From NCBI GenBank assembly GCA_050084515.1, contig CM114273.1:24304001-24368000 (forward strand): a stretch of 64,000 nucleotides of DNA, in the 5' to 3' direction. The position numbers and the translations under genes were made by a program. Below the pieces are notes generated by a model. It made no database searches. It was not told the origin of the DNA and was given only the letters and a program-made list of their open reading frames with translations. Positions within the stretch are counted from its first letter, which is position 1. The number at the start of each line of letters is the position of its first letter. The stretch comes from Blasia pusilla. Taxonomy: Eukaryota > Marchantiophyta > Marchantiopsida > Blasiales. Positions 1 through 12,340 of the stretch are shown one piece after another.

Positions 1-177
1 CGAAAATAAAATAAAATCAATCAAACATAACAACAGAACTCAGAACTTTTATCTGGTGTGACAATCAATTTGGAACCTGCTTGGAAGCCCACTTAACAAG
101 ACTACGACGCCTAGAACTGAAATGTTGGATTTTGGGGTCTTAGTTAATAACGCATACCAGAGACATAGTCTACATAC

Positions 178-1522
178 CTTTGTATCTCCAGCAGGAACAC
201 ATAGTATGTATTTACATCCTTGAGGCGGAAGCTTTCCTGCGAACTGAATTTCATTGTTCCTGCACTACACACCATGGAGACCTTGGTTGGGCAAAGGAGC
301 AAAAGCCATAACTAGAGTAGAGTATCTCGCTGTACAAGTCAAAAGTTAAGCCTGAAATCTCAGAGTCAAATGTGGAAAGCTAATGTTTCCTTGTGATGAG
401 AATGCAGTAGATTAACCCCTTTTGCTCACATACGTACACTACCACACAAGGCGCTTTAAATGTCACATAAAAATTGTCCACAGAAATCGTCAGTCTCACA
501 GTAGTTTTTTCTGCAGAAAGATCTCAAAAGTGATGACACGAGGTTCTCACCTTTCACTGCAGTGAGGACATTCAAAGGCCATGAGAACCACCTGCAATAC
601 AGAGTGAGGTGTGAATCCTTGTGCTGAGATTCTTTCGACCCAGTCTCCTAAATATTTCAATATCTTGGTCACGAGTTGTGGCTCTTATGGTGAGGTGGCG
701 AGGACGGAAACTTGGTGTTGGACCGCTAACAATTGGTTCTCTAAAACTTCCAGGCGGATTTCCATAGAGGCAAAGAACTTTCCTTCCTCTTGTGTTGTAG
801 GCTCAGCATTGGTCTTAAGCTAAAGTGTAGTCCCGTGGGTTGTGTGAATTCTACTGTCCGTATGACAAATAGTTTGCAATGCTACTCTGCTCTCTGCATA
901 TGCGAATATAATATGCCGTGTTTCCAAAGAGTCCAATACAGTCGTAGGAAACCACTCTACTTGAAATATCAATACGCATTGACAGAATTTCCTGTTTCAT
1001 ACAAACCATAATAGAGAAGGAGAATCTGAGATTCTTCGCAAGGATAGCTTCCAGAGCCCATGTAACTGATTCTAGTACTTGTTACAGGTGGACTGACGAC
1101 ATGATTCCTCAGAATTACCTCCCGAAAATGCGGAATTTTTGTCAAAAGAAATTTCGTGGTCCCCTGTGAGAAGCAATTAACAAGTTAAAACCAGGATAGG
1201 TCATGTGGGAGAGAATCGTAGTCTCCAAATTTGGCGTCTTAACTCCATCACCGTCGAGTTCTAACTGTAACCAAAGGATCCCAAAGACCTCATGAACACA
1301 ACGGTACGCAATAGCGGTCTACAGGAACACAACTACTGCTCCTATGAATGCACGTTTCAACTGGTCGAATGTTAAGAAATGTAAGAACAGGTTAAAACTC
1401 ACATTATCCCGACAGCGCATGCAGAGGCTCTCAATTTCATACAGCGGCGCATCACTGGACGTCCCCACCAACTCGGCTGCGGCTCCCACATCTACCATCA
1501 TTTCCTCCTTGTCCGTCATCAT
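178..1522 (-). CDS. ZPR1: ZPR1 zinc-finger protein, N-terminal part (gene continues off the left edge)
   Basis: Four exons were assembled on the minus strand: 1522-1403, 1163-1119, 591-551 and 259-178, all with GT-AG introns and compatible phases, giving the first 96 residues. The first zinc finger is complete: a CMRC pair (residues 34-37) after APLYEIESL, then GTTKFLLTKIPHFRE, then FECPHC followed by RNNEIQFAG. This order is diagnostic of the ZPR1 family, which binds translation elongation factor eEF1A and moves between cytoplasm and nucleus. The start is the first Met of a Met-Met pair. Exons 2 and 3 are only 45 and 41 bp, which is why no long reading frame is seen. After exon 4 a clean donor (GTATGT) opens an intron that has not closed by base 1, so the rest of the gene lies outside. 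The family call is secure; copy number in the genome is unknown. Confidence 0.9.
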
Positions 1523-2057
1523 GTGTACCCTTCACTTCAGCAGCTCGCACAACGGGGTGGACAGATCTTCGCACTTTGTACCACAGACTAACAACGTTTC
1601 TACGCCAAATTCAAAAACTCTTCGTTCCCAGTCGCGTCACTAGGTCCCCTTACTCCGTGGACCTAGCATGCATAGCTCAATCCTTCGTTGCTTCAGCCGT
1701 GCCCCTGTTAATCGACGTATGTCGCAACCAACACAAATTTCGACAACCGCGCATCGCTTCTGTGTGTGCGTTCACTTCAAGACTCTTTGTACTGTTTCTA
1801 AAACCCTTAAACAGTAACAAGATGCCACGCCTTCCTCACCGCTTCACGCATTTTAATTGCTTGGGGTTAGGGGTAATCTAGTTAGGCTCCCCATCTAAGA
1901 ATGCACTCAAGCTAACAATGTTACAAAATGACTTTTTCAAAATATTACAAATTTTGAAAAAGTCATAGGAATTAAATTGTTCAAAATAAATCTTTTATTT
2001 GTTTAATTTAGTATTTCATGATAAAGAAAGTCTCCACTTTCTTTATAGGATGTTCTC
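1523..2057. other. upstream region of ZPR1
   Basis: This stretch holds the presumed 5' leader and promoter of the minus-strand ZPR1 gene and then passes into Helitron-derived DNA. No TATA box or other regulatory motif could be assigned with confidence. Short open frames here have no recognisable content. A near-palindrome (TGACTTTTTCAAAAT...TTGAAAAAGTCA) is visible around 1929-1965 and could form a stem. Confidence 0.4.
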
Positions 2058-2620
2058 AATCAATCATCATATGAACCGAATTCTTTGAACGTGCTCTAGA
2101 TAAGACAACATATAATTGCCCATCAAAAAATACAAGATTTGGCAAGTATATGCTAACTCTCTCTCTAGCATTTGACCTCGAAAACTATTGATCGTCGTTC
2201 CAAAAGAGCATAATCAAAGCTCCAATCTCCAAAGGCAAAGAATGAGATGGTAAACCTGTGTTCAAAAATTAAGTTGGATAAACAAGCCTCATCTCATAGT
2301 CTGAAACACAATTAACACTAAAGAAATAATAATAAGAGGGATGATGTGGAATAATGTGGCGATACTTAGAATGAAAACATATTCATGATATTTAAGAGCA
2401 TGAATATTACCTCTCTTGCAGATCCAGAGATGATTTTGGCATTTATAATATCCACGATAGTATTCTTTGTCGACAAGATGGATGTAGCTCTCAAGAAATC
2501 AATGCCACTCCACTTATCGACATTGTATCCATAAACAATATCAATGAGATCATTGACTCTTGCGGTCTTAACAACTATCGCATTCGGAACTTATATGAAA
2601 TCTTTGGCGAGGTCCGAATG
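2058..2620 (-). pseudogene. Helitron helicase C-terminal relic
   Basis: Read on the minus strand with stops and frame changes, this segment resembles the C-terminal part of the PIF1-like helicase of plant Helitrons. One part reads VYGYNVDKWSGIDFLRA then a TSILSTKN..VDIIN stretch, matching the family's RAIL-x-PTN-x3-V-x2-IN block. The end reads IYLPNLVFFDGQLYVVLSRA, matching the LP-PVFSHGQLYVALSRA block, and stops shortly after. The protein would have unwound DNA during rolling-circle transposition. It is decayed and not a functional gene. Helitron relics in the opposite orientation lie at 3640 and 10090, so more than one insertion is present. Confidence 0.75.
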
Positions 2621-3639
2621 TAACGGTATACAACCCTCTTCAACCTCTAAGACCCACTTTGCAAATGCTTCTTGCCCTCATCACGTATATCCTACACAAA
2701 GTATAAGATAAAGAAATTATTTCCTATTTTAAATAAATATAAAATACATATAATAAGAAAAAAGTAAATAATAAGGTTTCTTCTCTTATACCTCGTAAAG
2801 TATTCATTCTCATGTTGGTAGTGAGTTTCAATAATCTCACATGAGACAAGATAAGATACCTCCTAAGAGCAAGTCCCCATGGAGCAATTTTTGGGTCAAG
2901 GGTCCTTGATGATGGTGATCAAGAATTTATATTTAAGGGACTAAAGATTGGTCTTTGGTCCCTTCACGCCGCAAAAATCAGGGCGCGGAAATACCAAGGA
3001 CGATCCTTGTTGTAGTTTCTATTTTCAGGAACTTAACAAAATGGGTGAACCGGTAGCAATAGCCTAAACTTTGTAAAGGGACATGTCGGATTAATAATAC
3101 GAGACCCAAGCCTTGGACTCATGGGACCTTTCCATGGGAAACGCGCCTAAGTGTTGAACGCACACAACTATTGGACAATCTTCGTAACAAAAAACTAGAA
3201 GAAGTTGTCAAAAACCACCACCAAATAAAATTATTTCCCCCAAAAGGCAAAGTCTCCTAGTCAAGGATTCATCAAAGTTTAAACCCATGATATCTTGGAA
3301 TGTACGAGTAACGTCCTCAAATGCATGAGCTCTTGAGGCTTACGATATGGCTATTGACCAACTAGAAAATATAGAACAAAAAAAATATGAGGAGCATTTT
3401 TGTATGATAAATCTAAGAAAATAATGAATAATGTGATATAAAGCATATAGTAAAAGGCTAAAAGATCTTAAATCTAGACTTACTTGTAAGTAGAGCTTTC
3501 ATGAACTTGGATCGGGATTCTTAAATCAAGAATGAGCAATACCACCTTCATCGAAATGCATAATATATTATTATATAGTTTTTTGACTAAAGTTTTATTC
3601 TCTTTTAATTACTTGTTGGTAACTATAAGCATGGGTTTC
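2621..3639. other. AT-rich stretch without a recognisable gene
   Basis: No open frame of convincing content was found on either strand. The position between two Helitron relics makes decayed transposon sequence the likely source. Confidence 0.4.
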
Positions 3640-3850
3640 TTAGGCAAAACAAATTTTATTTTTTATCGATGGTCTTGTTGGAATGGGAAAAACCTTCTTG
3701 TACAACCTTCTTCTTGCAATGATACAAGGTGAGGGTCATATAGCTCTTGCAGTTGCATCTTTGGGTATTGTTGCTTGATTATAGATTCACTTAAAAAAGG
3801 TGGCACATCCTTTAAAATATTTTCAAAAATATTATGGATTACATCCCAAA
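3640..3850 (+). pseudogene. Helitron helicase Walker A segment (relic)
   Basis: On the plus strand one frame reads FFIDGLVGMGKTFLYN, then EGHIALAVASLGIVAL. This is the P-loop (usual form DGPAGTGKTFLYN) and the next conserved block (QIALAVASSGIAALL) of Helitron PIF1-like helicases. The Walker A lysine and threonine are kept. Only about 70 codons remain before stops. The orientation is opposite to the relic at 2058-2620, so it is a separate or rearranged insertion. Confidence 0.8.
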
Positions 3851-3997
3851 TACCTTTGTAATTCATCATTTAATGATATCTTCTTTTCTCATATGTTCAC
3901 GTAGCATATCATGATCCTATGAGAGCTCTTATTCCTCTAGACGAGAAATGGATAAATCATAAATTTGAAAATTTTGTGGAGGCATGTCAGGAAAGTT

Positions 3998-5182
3998 TGT
4001 TGTGCGCATACACATTGCTACACAACATACATCGCTATCACCGAACACACACACAAACGCGCACGATCCCATGCTAACTCATGGCATCCAAACAACGAGA
4101 CAAGAAGTACCAAAATATCTCCAATTAAAGTAAGATCCAATCTCTCTCTACACAATCTCACACCATAACTCTCAAAGGTGTGCACTCTCTCTCATGTCAA
4201 ACCAAACCCTCTCTCCTAATGAGAGGCTTGGATTACACTAATAAGGCAAGGGACCATAGCTCCGCCGCCTTATGCCAAGAGGTTCAACAAAGAGAGAATG
4301 AGCTCTCAAGCTCTCTCTCCTTGGGATATATACCCCTCCCCTCTCCCAAGCTCTTTCCATGGTAACCTATTCTTCCAAGTCACCTCCTTGGCTCTTGACC
4401 TGATGTAGGAGGTCAAGGGCCACTAACCAAAAATAGAAAATTGATCATATACTCAAAATGGTACTTACCTAAAATAGTAAGTTCCTCAATATGGCTCCAA
4501 ATGAGCCAAAACGAAGGAGAAATCTGCTCTCTCAGGTTTCCCACGGCCTCAGCAGGTCATCCTTGACCTCCTAGGCCTGTCCTCCACTACTCTTGAAGAC
4601 ACTCTACTAGATCTCACCGATCTATCCTAAAGGACGTGATAGTTGTTGTGCGCATACACATCGCTACACAACATACATCGCTGTCACCGAACACACACAA
4701 AAACACGCACGATCCCATGCTAACTCATGGCATCCAAACAACGAGACAAGAATTACCAAAATATCTCCAATCGCCCCTCTAGCTGGTGGTTAGGTCCCTC
4801 TAACTCCAGATAGCCATTTATCCCTACCTACCATGACATACATCTCTCGGACGCTAAGAGCAAGAAGGTCGGGTGCTCATGTGGCCCCATCGTTAGTCGC
4901 CTTCCTATCATCCATGTTAGAGAAAAAGTCGGGATCGAAACCTACCTAGTATCTCCTCTATGTATATCTGGGACATATCCATCATCCCCGAGGAATCCTA
5001 GTGAGAGGTGGCGTCCGACATGCCATATGCCAACCTCTCGAACAACCATCACAGACTAGCATCGTGGCCGCACCACGAGCAAAACCACACAACATACAAC
5101 GCAAGCTTGCAGGAACTACTGCTAAGCTCGGATCTACTGTACCATCAATGTTATGAAGGTGACATGGCGCACAATTATGCAC
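3998..5182 (-). mobile_element. truncated copy of the gypsy element: LTR plus 3' internal end
   Basis: This segment is homologous to 41060-42120. It contains an LTR at about 3998-4641 (starting TGTTGTGCGC and ending GTGATA in plus-strand reading), a repeat of the last about 120 bases of the LTR at 4644-4771, and then the 3' internal region with the PHD-finger coding sequence. The element reads on the minus strand. It breaks off near 5182, so gag, protease, RT and integrase are absent. It diverges clearly from the large copy by eye and looks older. Its value is that it preserves sequence deleted from the large copy, including the first half of the PHD finger. Confidence 0.85.
4982..5182 (-). 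pseudogene. PHD finger encoded by the truncated gypsy copy
   Basis: The minus-strand frame reads CMLCGFARGAATMLVCDGC, then SRGWHMACRTPPLTRIPRG. This is the PHD finger pattern: C-x2-C, x11, C-x2-C, x4, H-x2-C, with the family's typical CDGC and PPL..IP.G elements. The next codon is a stop (TGA), where the other copy in this window has an arginine codon (CGA) and continues to a tryptophan and a further Cys. The last zinc-ligand pair is therefore cut off here. PHD fingers usually read the histone H3 tail. In a retrotransposon this would be a plausible chromatin-targeting module, in the role that chromodomains play in chromoviruses (inference). Confidence 0.75.
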
Positions 5183-5922
5183 ATGGTCGCATTTGGATGT
5201 GCTACTCTAGATGGCCCATGAATCATACAATTTCTCACATCAAAATAAGGAATGAGATGAGTAATGGGATTCATAATCTTTGCAAATCTAATATCATCAA
5301 AATGAGAGGTTGTCCTCGACTTATCTTAAGACACTAGAATAATCAAAATATGCATATGTGGTTGATCTCTTTTTTGGAACTTGAGTACATGAATACATCC
5401 TACTAGACGACCCAAAATATGCTCATCCAATAAATGTATTAACTATTCCTTCTTCTTTTGTTGGAAAACATGTACAATAAGGTTAGAGTGAGCCGCCATT
5501 GTTTGCCTAGGAAGTAGAGCACAAGTAGTCTTTGTCTATTTAGGGGTGCAAGTAATTGTCAAAAAGTAGTCAAGCTTCCCAAAATGTTTCAAATTGCCAT
5601 AGCATCGTGATACAACTATTGCATGTGACAATGTCTTCCTATGAAAGAAGAAGGTAAGGTAATTCGTTTCCCTATGCTATGGTTATTTACATCATGCCTA
5701 CTCATGGCATTTTTTGGAACCCTAAACTCTTTTTGATGTATTTTGAATCAAATTTAGTCGTTGCATTTCAATAGTCACATATGTATCCACCATGTATTTT
5801 TTAGTACAACGACCGAACCTCAACAAGCAATTATTATCCATAGCATTACCTTGCATTTTACGTCGAAATGAAGCAAATTATAAAGTTGTTTTTGACTTTG
5901 AACTTGCCTCATGCGTGGTAGC
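5183..5922. other. no recognisable gene
   Basis: AT-rich sequence between the truncated gypsy copy and the next Helitron relic. Nothing on either strand could be assigned. Confidence 0.4.
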
Positions 5923-6306
5923 TCATGAATGATCCCCTTTAATTCCCTCTTGTAAATTATCATGTTCATTCTCATCTGCATTCTCGTCGATCACAACATG
6001 CCCTCTTATCATCTGATCACCTCTTATACCTTTTTGTATGCATAGAGGTATCCCAGGATGCCAATCTGCTTCACCAAAAACAAAGTGCAATGGGATATAG
6101 GCTTCATTCGAGTCGAATAGGCAACAAATCCCTCCTCCATGTAAATGAACAAACATATCACGCCCTTGTACTTGCTCAATCCCATCCCTAGGACAGATAG
6201 CAGCAATCTCTGAAGCAACAAGCAAGGTGTATCGTCCTGCATTGAGTCCTTGCTTACTACCCTTAAGAACGATATGGAATTCGGAATTATATGGATCAAA
6301 AGCCAT
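5923..6306 (-). pseudogene. Helitron Rep/helicase N-terminal fragment
   Basis: A 127-codon open frame on the minus strand contains HLHGGGICCLFDSNEAYIPL then HFVFGEADWHPGIPL. Plant Helitron proteins carry the same block in the Helitron-like N domain (roughly: basic-GGG...YDPLHYVLLFPRGEDGWHP). A few residues are missing between the FVF and GEADWHP parts, so the frame has small deletions. It has the same orientation as the helicase C-terminal relic at 2058-2620 and could be the upstream part of the same Helitron, split by later insertions. Confidence 0.7.
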
Positions 6307-9229
6307 TTTGAAATAGAGCTACATATGGATTATGGGCATGTACCATCGCTATCTTTTGTAATCCCCTTTAGATCTCTGGCCTCAACTAATTATAATTATC
6401 ACTATTCATGATACTTGTTCTATGTTCCATTTGCATAATTATGAATATAGATTTGCACAAATTGTGGAGGAGTACATGCTGACTCACATATCCTTCATTG
6501 CTCTTCTTCCATTTTGGCATCATGCTACACCAGAAACATAAAGTGGAATTATTAACTTTGTTGAAAATAAAAATTAGGAAGACACTACATGACTACTCAA
6601 TTTCAATCAAGAACTCACCATGGATGGTAGCTAAGAAATCGTAGTCAGTCAAGATATCATCTCTAATCTTTCAGCCTTGCTGTATATCATCCACAACTTG
6701 AAGAGTTGGGAACTCCTCATACCTTGTAAATTGCACCCACATAATGAGTTAAGTATTCTTTAATATAAACTAACTATCCCTACATTCTAAGAGAGCTATT
6801 AGGTAAGGGATACTCACAACGGCATGTCATCATGGCTCCTCTTCTCCTTGACTGATGGAGTGTATACCCTTTAGCATCTCAAGTAAACATTTCACCTCCG
6901 CCAACCATATTGAATCTATCCGCTCTCCCTATGGGTCTCTAGCAGGTGCCAACTCCCTACATAGGATTAAGACCCATGATGCTTGATCACAATTTTGTGA
7001 GTGTTGGTGAATCCAACACCCATGAGACCATGCCTCTTTCACATCCTTTGATTCAAGAGTTCTCTACACTACCTCATGAGCCTCTTTTTTTGTATAGTGA
7101 TGACAATCTAACGTGAACCTACTCATCATGGTTTGTATATACTCAATATAGATTATAAAAAAATTCTAGACTACTCTCATAATGATATTCTTCATGGTCT
7201 AACAAGATGTGGGTGGTTGATCCACCCACATATCACACACATAGAAGTGTTGCTCACACATTTGCAACACGATTAAGCAAAGAAACTTTTTTGCCTTTGA
7301 ACTTGCTAGATAACTTGAGGTCCTCAACATAATGCTCTTCAAGTTCTGGACTCTTGAATGCGCTCTCTCCACATATGGAGGTGTTGTTTCCTCGCCAACC
7401 ATAGCCAACCCTACCTCTTGTTCTACCGCCTTTACATCTTGTATTACCCTTCGTGGTCATAGAACTAAAGTTGGGCGTAAGCCAACTCCTTGTGCTTGAG
7501 AGAGGTGTACTAGTGCCTTCTCCACACGCAATACTCATGCCTCTCGCTCTATCTGCTTAGTTTTGTGGAGGACATGGTGCTATGCCACAATCCATGCGAC
7601 AAAATGCTCTATTACCATGGCAATGTAACGATCAACAATGTTACTCTTACCTATGATCAAAGAAACACCCCACCTAACAAGAACATTTGTGATGGGAGTT
7701 GGTGATTGCCCATACAATGGTCTTCCCAACCCACTCCAAGAACCCTACCCTACCCTTTCCTAGTTTTCTACACCCATGTCAAAATAGGAGAAAAATGAGA
7801 AAAGAAAAGGTTGGAAACGGCAAGGGTTTTACTGTTCCAAGAGGAAGAAGATTATGAAAAATATTATGGTGAAACGTAGAAATGAGGAAATAAGGGATAA
7901 GTGATGGCGTTTCAAGTCTGTGAGTCTACTTGTGAGTTCAATGAGAGTCCATTGCGACCATTAATAACAAGTGTTGTGTGACTCGCATGCAAGTCAAATG
8001 TAAGTTTCATCACTTGCAAGTTTTTCCCAAAGCAATTGTAGAGAATCGCAATGGGTTGTGGCTCTTAATAGTCACAAATACATAATGTTGCAAGTTCTAA
8101 TAATTGCAATTTCTGTTGGTGCAAGTATCAAGACTTTCAAAGGACTTGCCATGGTGCAATTTGGGGGGGACGCACTAGTTGAGTTTGTGATTGTAGTGCA
8201 AGTCTTAGGAGCTGCAAATTACTTGCAATGAAGCGGAAAAAGGTATAATTCAATCCATGCCATGGGGCAAGTATTTATGTCTCATTCATTTGCATCTCCA
8301 TACTTTTCTCACTTTCCCCCACCTCCTCATTTTTCCTAATTCCAATGTTTCATGGTAGGCTCCATGGATGCAGCAAACAAAGAGGAAATTAGATGCGCAA
8401 TGGAGGCCTTCAGTATTTCCCCCCGAGCGTAAGAGGATCCTTGATTGAGAGTAGGTCTCGAAAGCCAAACAATGTTGCCACTACTACACATCTACATCTC
8501 CTTATGTTGCATTTGAGTCTTGTAGGCCAACCAATGTGAGTGTTGGAGAATGCTCATAGGGGTTGTGCCCATGCCCACAATGTTAGATGCAAAGGTGGGT
8601 GCGCTCAATAGCAACGCCGACCTCTCAATTCATCCCATGCCCTTGGTTCACCCTCGTGATTCCCAAGGTGGGATTCACATTCCAAAAAATCTTGGGGATG
8701 CTCTCCCTCATATATAGTTATAGAGAAATCCACCATTCCCTTTATCCAAAGAATTTCTCTTGGAAAGCTCCTTGTGGTCCTCAACCTATACTATCATCGC
8801 AATAATTTTGGGCCCATTTCAAGCCTTTTTCTTATATTTGTCATGATCTTTGGTGTATTGGATCAAACAATTTATAAGCTTTCCAAGGGTACCTTATTCA
8901 TCCCAAAAATATCTTTGGTCTAGCCTTCATGACCTCTAATATGGAGAACTCTCAAACAACAATCACGTTCTAAGCTAGGTTGCACTCTCTTTGGAATCCA
9001 ACTCTTGTCAAACTAGAGTTCTTCTTGATTTCCACCTCATGTTTGATTATGCTCTTCCAAGTCACAACCATCATCATTCAAGAAGTCGATTAAGGTTCAT
9101 GTATATACCTCACTATTGCAACTCATGTTTTGCTTATGAGACTTACATACATTTCCATTCTAGTGTAAGCCTACTAGAGTTGTGGTGTTTTGTGTTAATG
9201 CATATTTGGCTATGAGAATCATGACAAGA
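6307..9229. other. long stretch without a supportable gene
   Basis: Several short frames exist, for example 94 codons at 7254-7538 (minus), but none has a recognisable domain and none is supported by splice signals. The composition and the surroundings suggest decayed transposon DNA. Confidence 0.4.
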
Positions 9230-9510
9230 GATGGTTTGGGGAGAGAGAGGATATACCTCAAGGAAAGAGAGATCGGGAGTTGATTCTCTCTTTGTTGAAA
9301 CTTCTTGTATGAGGGGGAGTAGCTATGGTGCTCCTTGCCTTGTGAGAATCCTATCCTCTCACCATGAGAGAGAGAGAGAGAGAGACAGAGAGAGATTTTG
9401 GTACTCTTTTCCATATTTGGAATCCATGGTTGAATGTGTTAGTCCAGTATTTTGTGTGTTTGATTAGTGACAAAAATATATATTTTGTAGCAATATGTAT
9501 GTGTAGAATA
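9230..9510 (+). repeat. degenerate partial LTR of the gypsy family
   Basis: In plus reading this matches the solo LTR at 29258-29898: a TATACCTCAAG-like run, CTCTCTTTGTTGAA, a GGTGCTCCTTGCCTTGTGAG stretch, GAGAGAGA tracts, and the terminal block GTAGCAATATGTATG near 9487. Divergence is high and the outer parts of the LTR are missing. It contains a GA-rich microsatellite at about 9365-9393. Confidence 0.65.
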
Positions 9511-10089
9511 TGATTGAAACATTGGGTAGGAATGCAATAATATTGGAGAGGCATCTAAAGACTTCATGGGGCTAAACAACTTCCAAGTTTCTATCATAAC
9601 ATCTACGCTAATGAAGAGGATAATGGTGGTTGCTACTCAATAACCTCTAGAGCCATAGTCACATGTTCTCCCATCGTAAACATCAAATTTCTTGGCACAC
9701 CACCACCATGTTCTTGATTAGAAAAATGAGATCTCGATATAGTTATAATCTTCTTGTGCCCTAGGTTGTACGATACTATTCCATACAAGATTTCCTAATT
9801 TATGAAGATCTATATACAATGTGAGAAGTTGGTGTAATATTGGCCAATATGGTTGTTAAAAATCCTTTGTGAGAGTCTAATACGCTGATATCTGATAATA
9901 TAAGGGAGTAGAAGAAAGAACAACGATGAGAAGAAGAGTCAACTTTAGAGTTTTCTTCATAAAATATCACTTTGGCCGTAGCATCATGCGGAACAACTAC
10001 CTCATTGTTGGATGGAGGATAGTCCTAGATAGATGACACATTTACGCTTTAAGGTTCTCATCAGTCTTCATGAGAGCTCTACTTGCAAT

Positions 10090-11283
10090 TTGTATTTCTT
10101 ACTTTAAATATCCATATGTGTGAATTATTGTTTTAATACACGTATTGTTCTTGCACTTATTATCCAATTTTGTAGTACGATTTTAATACCTCTAAGTTTG
10201 ACCAGTTTTTTTCCCCCCTGTATCATCCGCAATTTAAGGGTTAATAGTGTTGTTGCATGCTTAATACGTGGTGCAATGCTCATTATATGGGACGAAGCTT
10301 CTATGATTCATCATCATGAATTTAAGGTAGTGAATCGTACTTTACAAGATATTATGGGAGTCGTTTCTAATAAATGCTATTTGCAATTGGTGGAGACTTC
10401 TGTTAAATCTTACATATCATTCTTCCGCCCATAGATCATCCAAGCTACTATAAAGTGGTCTTCTCCATGATCTTATATTGAGGTGAAGAAGTTGACAACA
10501 AACATAAGAGTTCGAAGGTTGGAAGCTCATTTGCATGCTCAACAACTATCTTTTTCTAATTGATTATTGGATGTGGGAGAGGGTCTTGTATTTTTTCACC
10601 CTCATGGCTTGGTTTCCTGTAGAGGTAATACTCTCTCCTTGCATATTTTCTTTAGGGTATTTTTTGAGATCAATATACTAATAAAACATAATTTCCTCTT
10701 ACTAATTCTAAATATGTTTTATACACAAAGATACTTATCTCAATGTCAACTTCATTTCGAATAAGGGGATGAGTTATATATATATTGCACTTAATTTCTT
10801 AATACATATTTGCCTTTTGGACTACCTCCACGTCATTTGTGTTTGAAGATTGGTGCATCGATCATGTTGTCACAAAACATGACTGGATCACAACGACAAG
10901 CAAACGAGATTAGATTGGTGATTCATGGATTTATGCAACATTGTATAGAGTCGAATCATCACAAGAAAGAATATTCGAAGTCGAATTATTATTCCATGCA
11001 TCCCATTGATTACATTTGACTGTGGTTTGCCATTTTATTTGTGTAAGTTTCAATTTCCTAGTTATCCAACTATTGCTATGACTATTAACGATCTCCAAGT
11101 CAAATTGTACAAAAAGTTGGAATTTATTTGCTTACTCATGTATTCTCCCATGGTTAGTTATACATAGCACTATTTAGAAAAGGGAAGAAAAGTTCCATCC
11201 ATATTGCAATTGGAAGCAGTGAATATTCAAACAAGGAAGATTCTTACTTGCAAAATGTAATGTATAAACAAATACTTAGTTGA
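10090..11283 (+). pseudogene. Helitron helicase C-terminal half (relic, plus strand)
   Basis: Successive plus-strand segments, joined only through frame changes, follow the order of a Helitron PIF1-like helicase. They are LIIWDEASM..HEF..VNRTLQDIMG (about 10270-10355), a GGDF block, LTTNIRV then WLLDVGEG (about 10495-10580), GLPPRHLCLKIGASIMLSQN (from about 10813) with QANEIRLVI, then KVGIYLLTHVFSHG, LYIALFRKG and finally QNVMYKQIL before a stop at about 11281. The consecutive motif order makes the call strong. Internal stops show that it is dead. I saw no clear CTRR 3' terminus with hairpin downstream. Confidence 0.85.
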
Positions 11284-12340
11284 AAGAAAAAATTTAATGT
11301 TACTATACAAATGAACATCTTTACATTAAACGTTCAAGCCTCCATTCATAGCACACATGTCTTACCAATATATTTTAGGTAGGGAATGTCTCTTGCTTTG
11401 TAGAGTGCTCAAGCCAATGGACTTTTGAGTGAGTTCAAGCTTTGGGAGACACCAATGCCACATACATCTTCGTCGAACTTCATTTTTCTTTACTTATTGT
11501 TTATATTCTTCCCTTTGACCAATTTATTGGCCAAAGTGGTCAATTTGCGACTTGAACCAACTGAGAGTGAAGGATTCTCTGTAATGGAGTTTTGCTCCTG
11601 TAGAAGTTAGATTTTAGGGGATTCTTCCTCTTCTACTCCCCTAGATGGATGTGACCATGGAGTTTGACCTTAATAATTTGATCCCCCTTTCCAAGTACTT
11701 TAGACATGTTCTTCCATCCTCATTTTTTCAGATATTGTAATTCTTCCCTCCCTTGTTGAGAATTTATCCCTTTCTCCTATTCAAAACTCCCATCTCTTCT
11801 TCCCTTTCAAATTGAAAATTAACCAATCTTAATTGTATCCATCCTCTATTGTTATTATTTGGCTTACATGTAATTCATTATATAAGACATGACAAAAGCA
11901 AGAAGATAAAACTTAATTTTTCACACTACTGCCAAGATTAGTTCTTATAGATTTTGTAGTTCAAATCCTACAAAACTAAGTTTGAAAATTTTCATGAGTT
12001 TTTTTCGCATTAAGTGATTTTGAAACTTGAAAAAATAAGATACTAACATTCATGGAGAATCTTATATTCCTTCACCCTTCATATTGATAATAGTGTAGAT
12101 TATGGTTTAATATGCAATGATAAAAAAATTTAAAAATCTAAAACATTAAATATAGGAAGGAAGTTTTATATGATATGCCTATGTAAGAAAATCGTGATAT
12201 AAAATATTAGCACGAATTCCTTTTCATACTGAAAAAAATTTGTATGACCATTACATATTTTTTCTATTTCAAATGGCCCATACAATACATGGAAAATACT
12301 TTTATTCAAAATTTATCTTATCATGGGAGGATATCCAAAT
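11284..12340. other. AT-rich stretch, nothing recognised
   Basis: No gene-like open frame, RNA gene or clear repeat was found. Confidence 0.4.
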
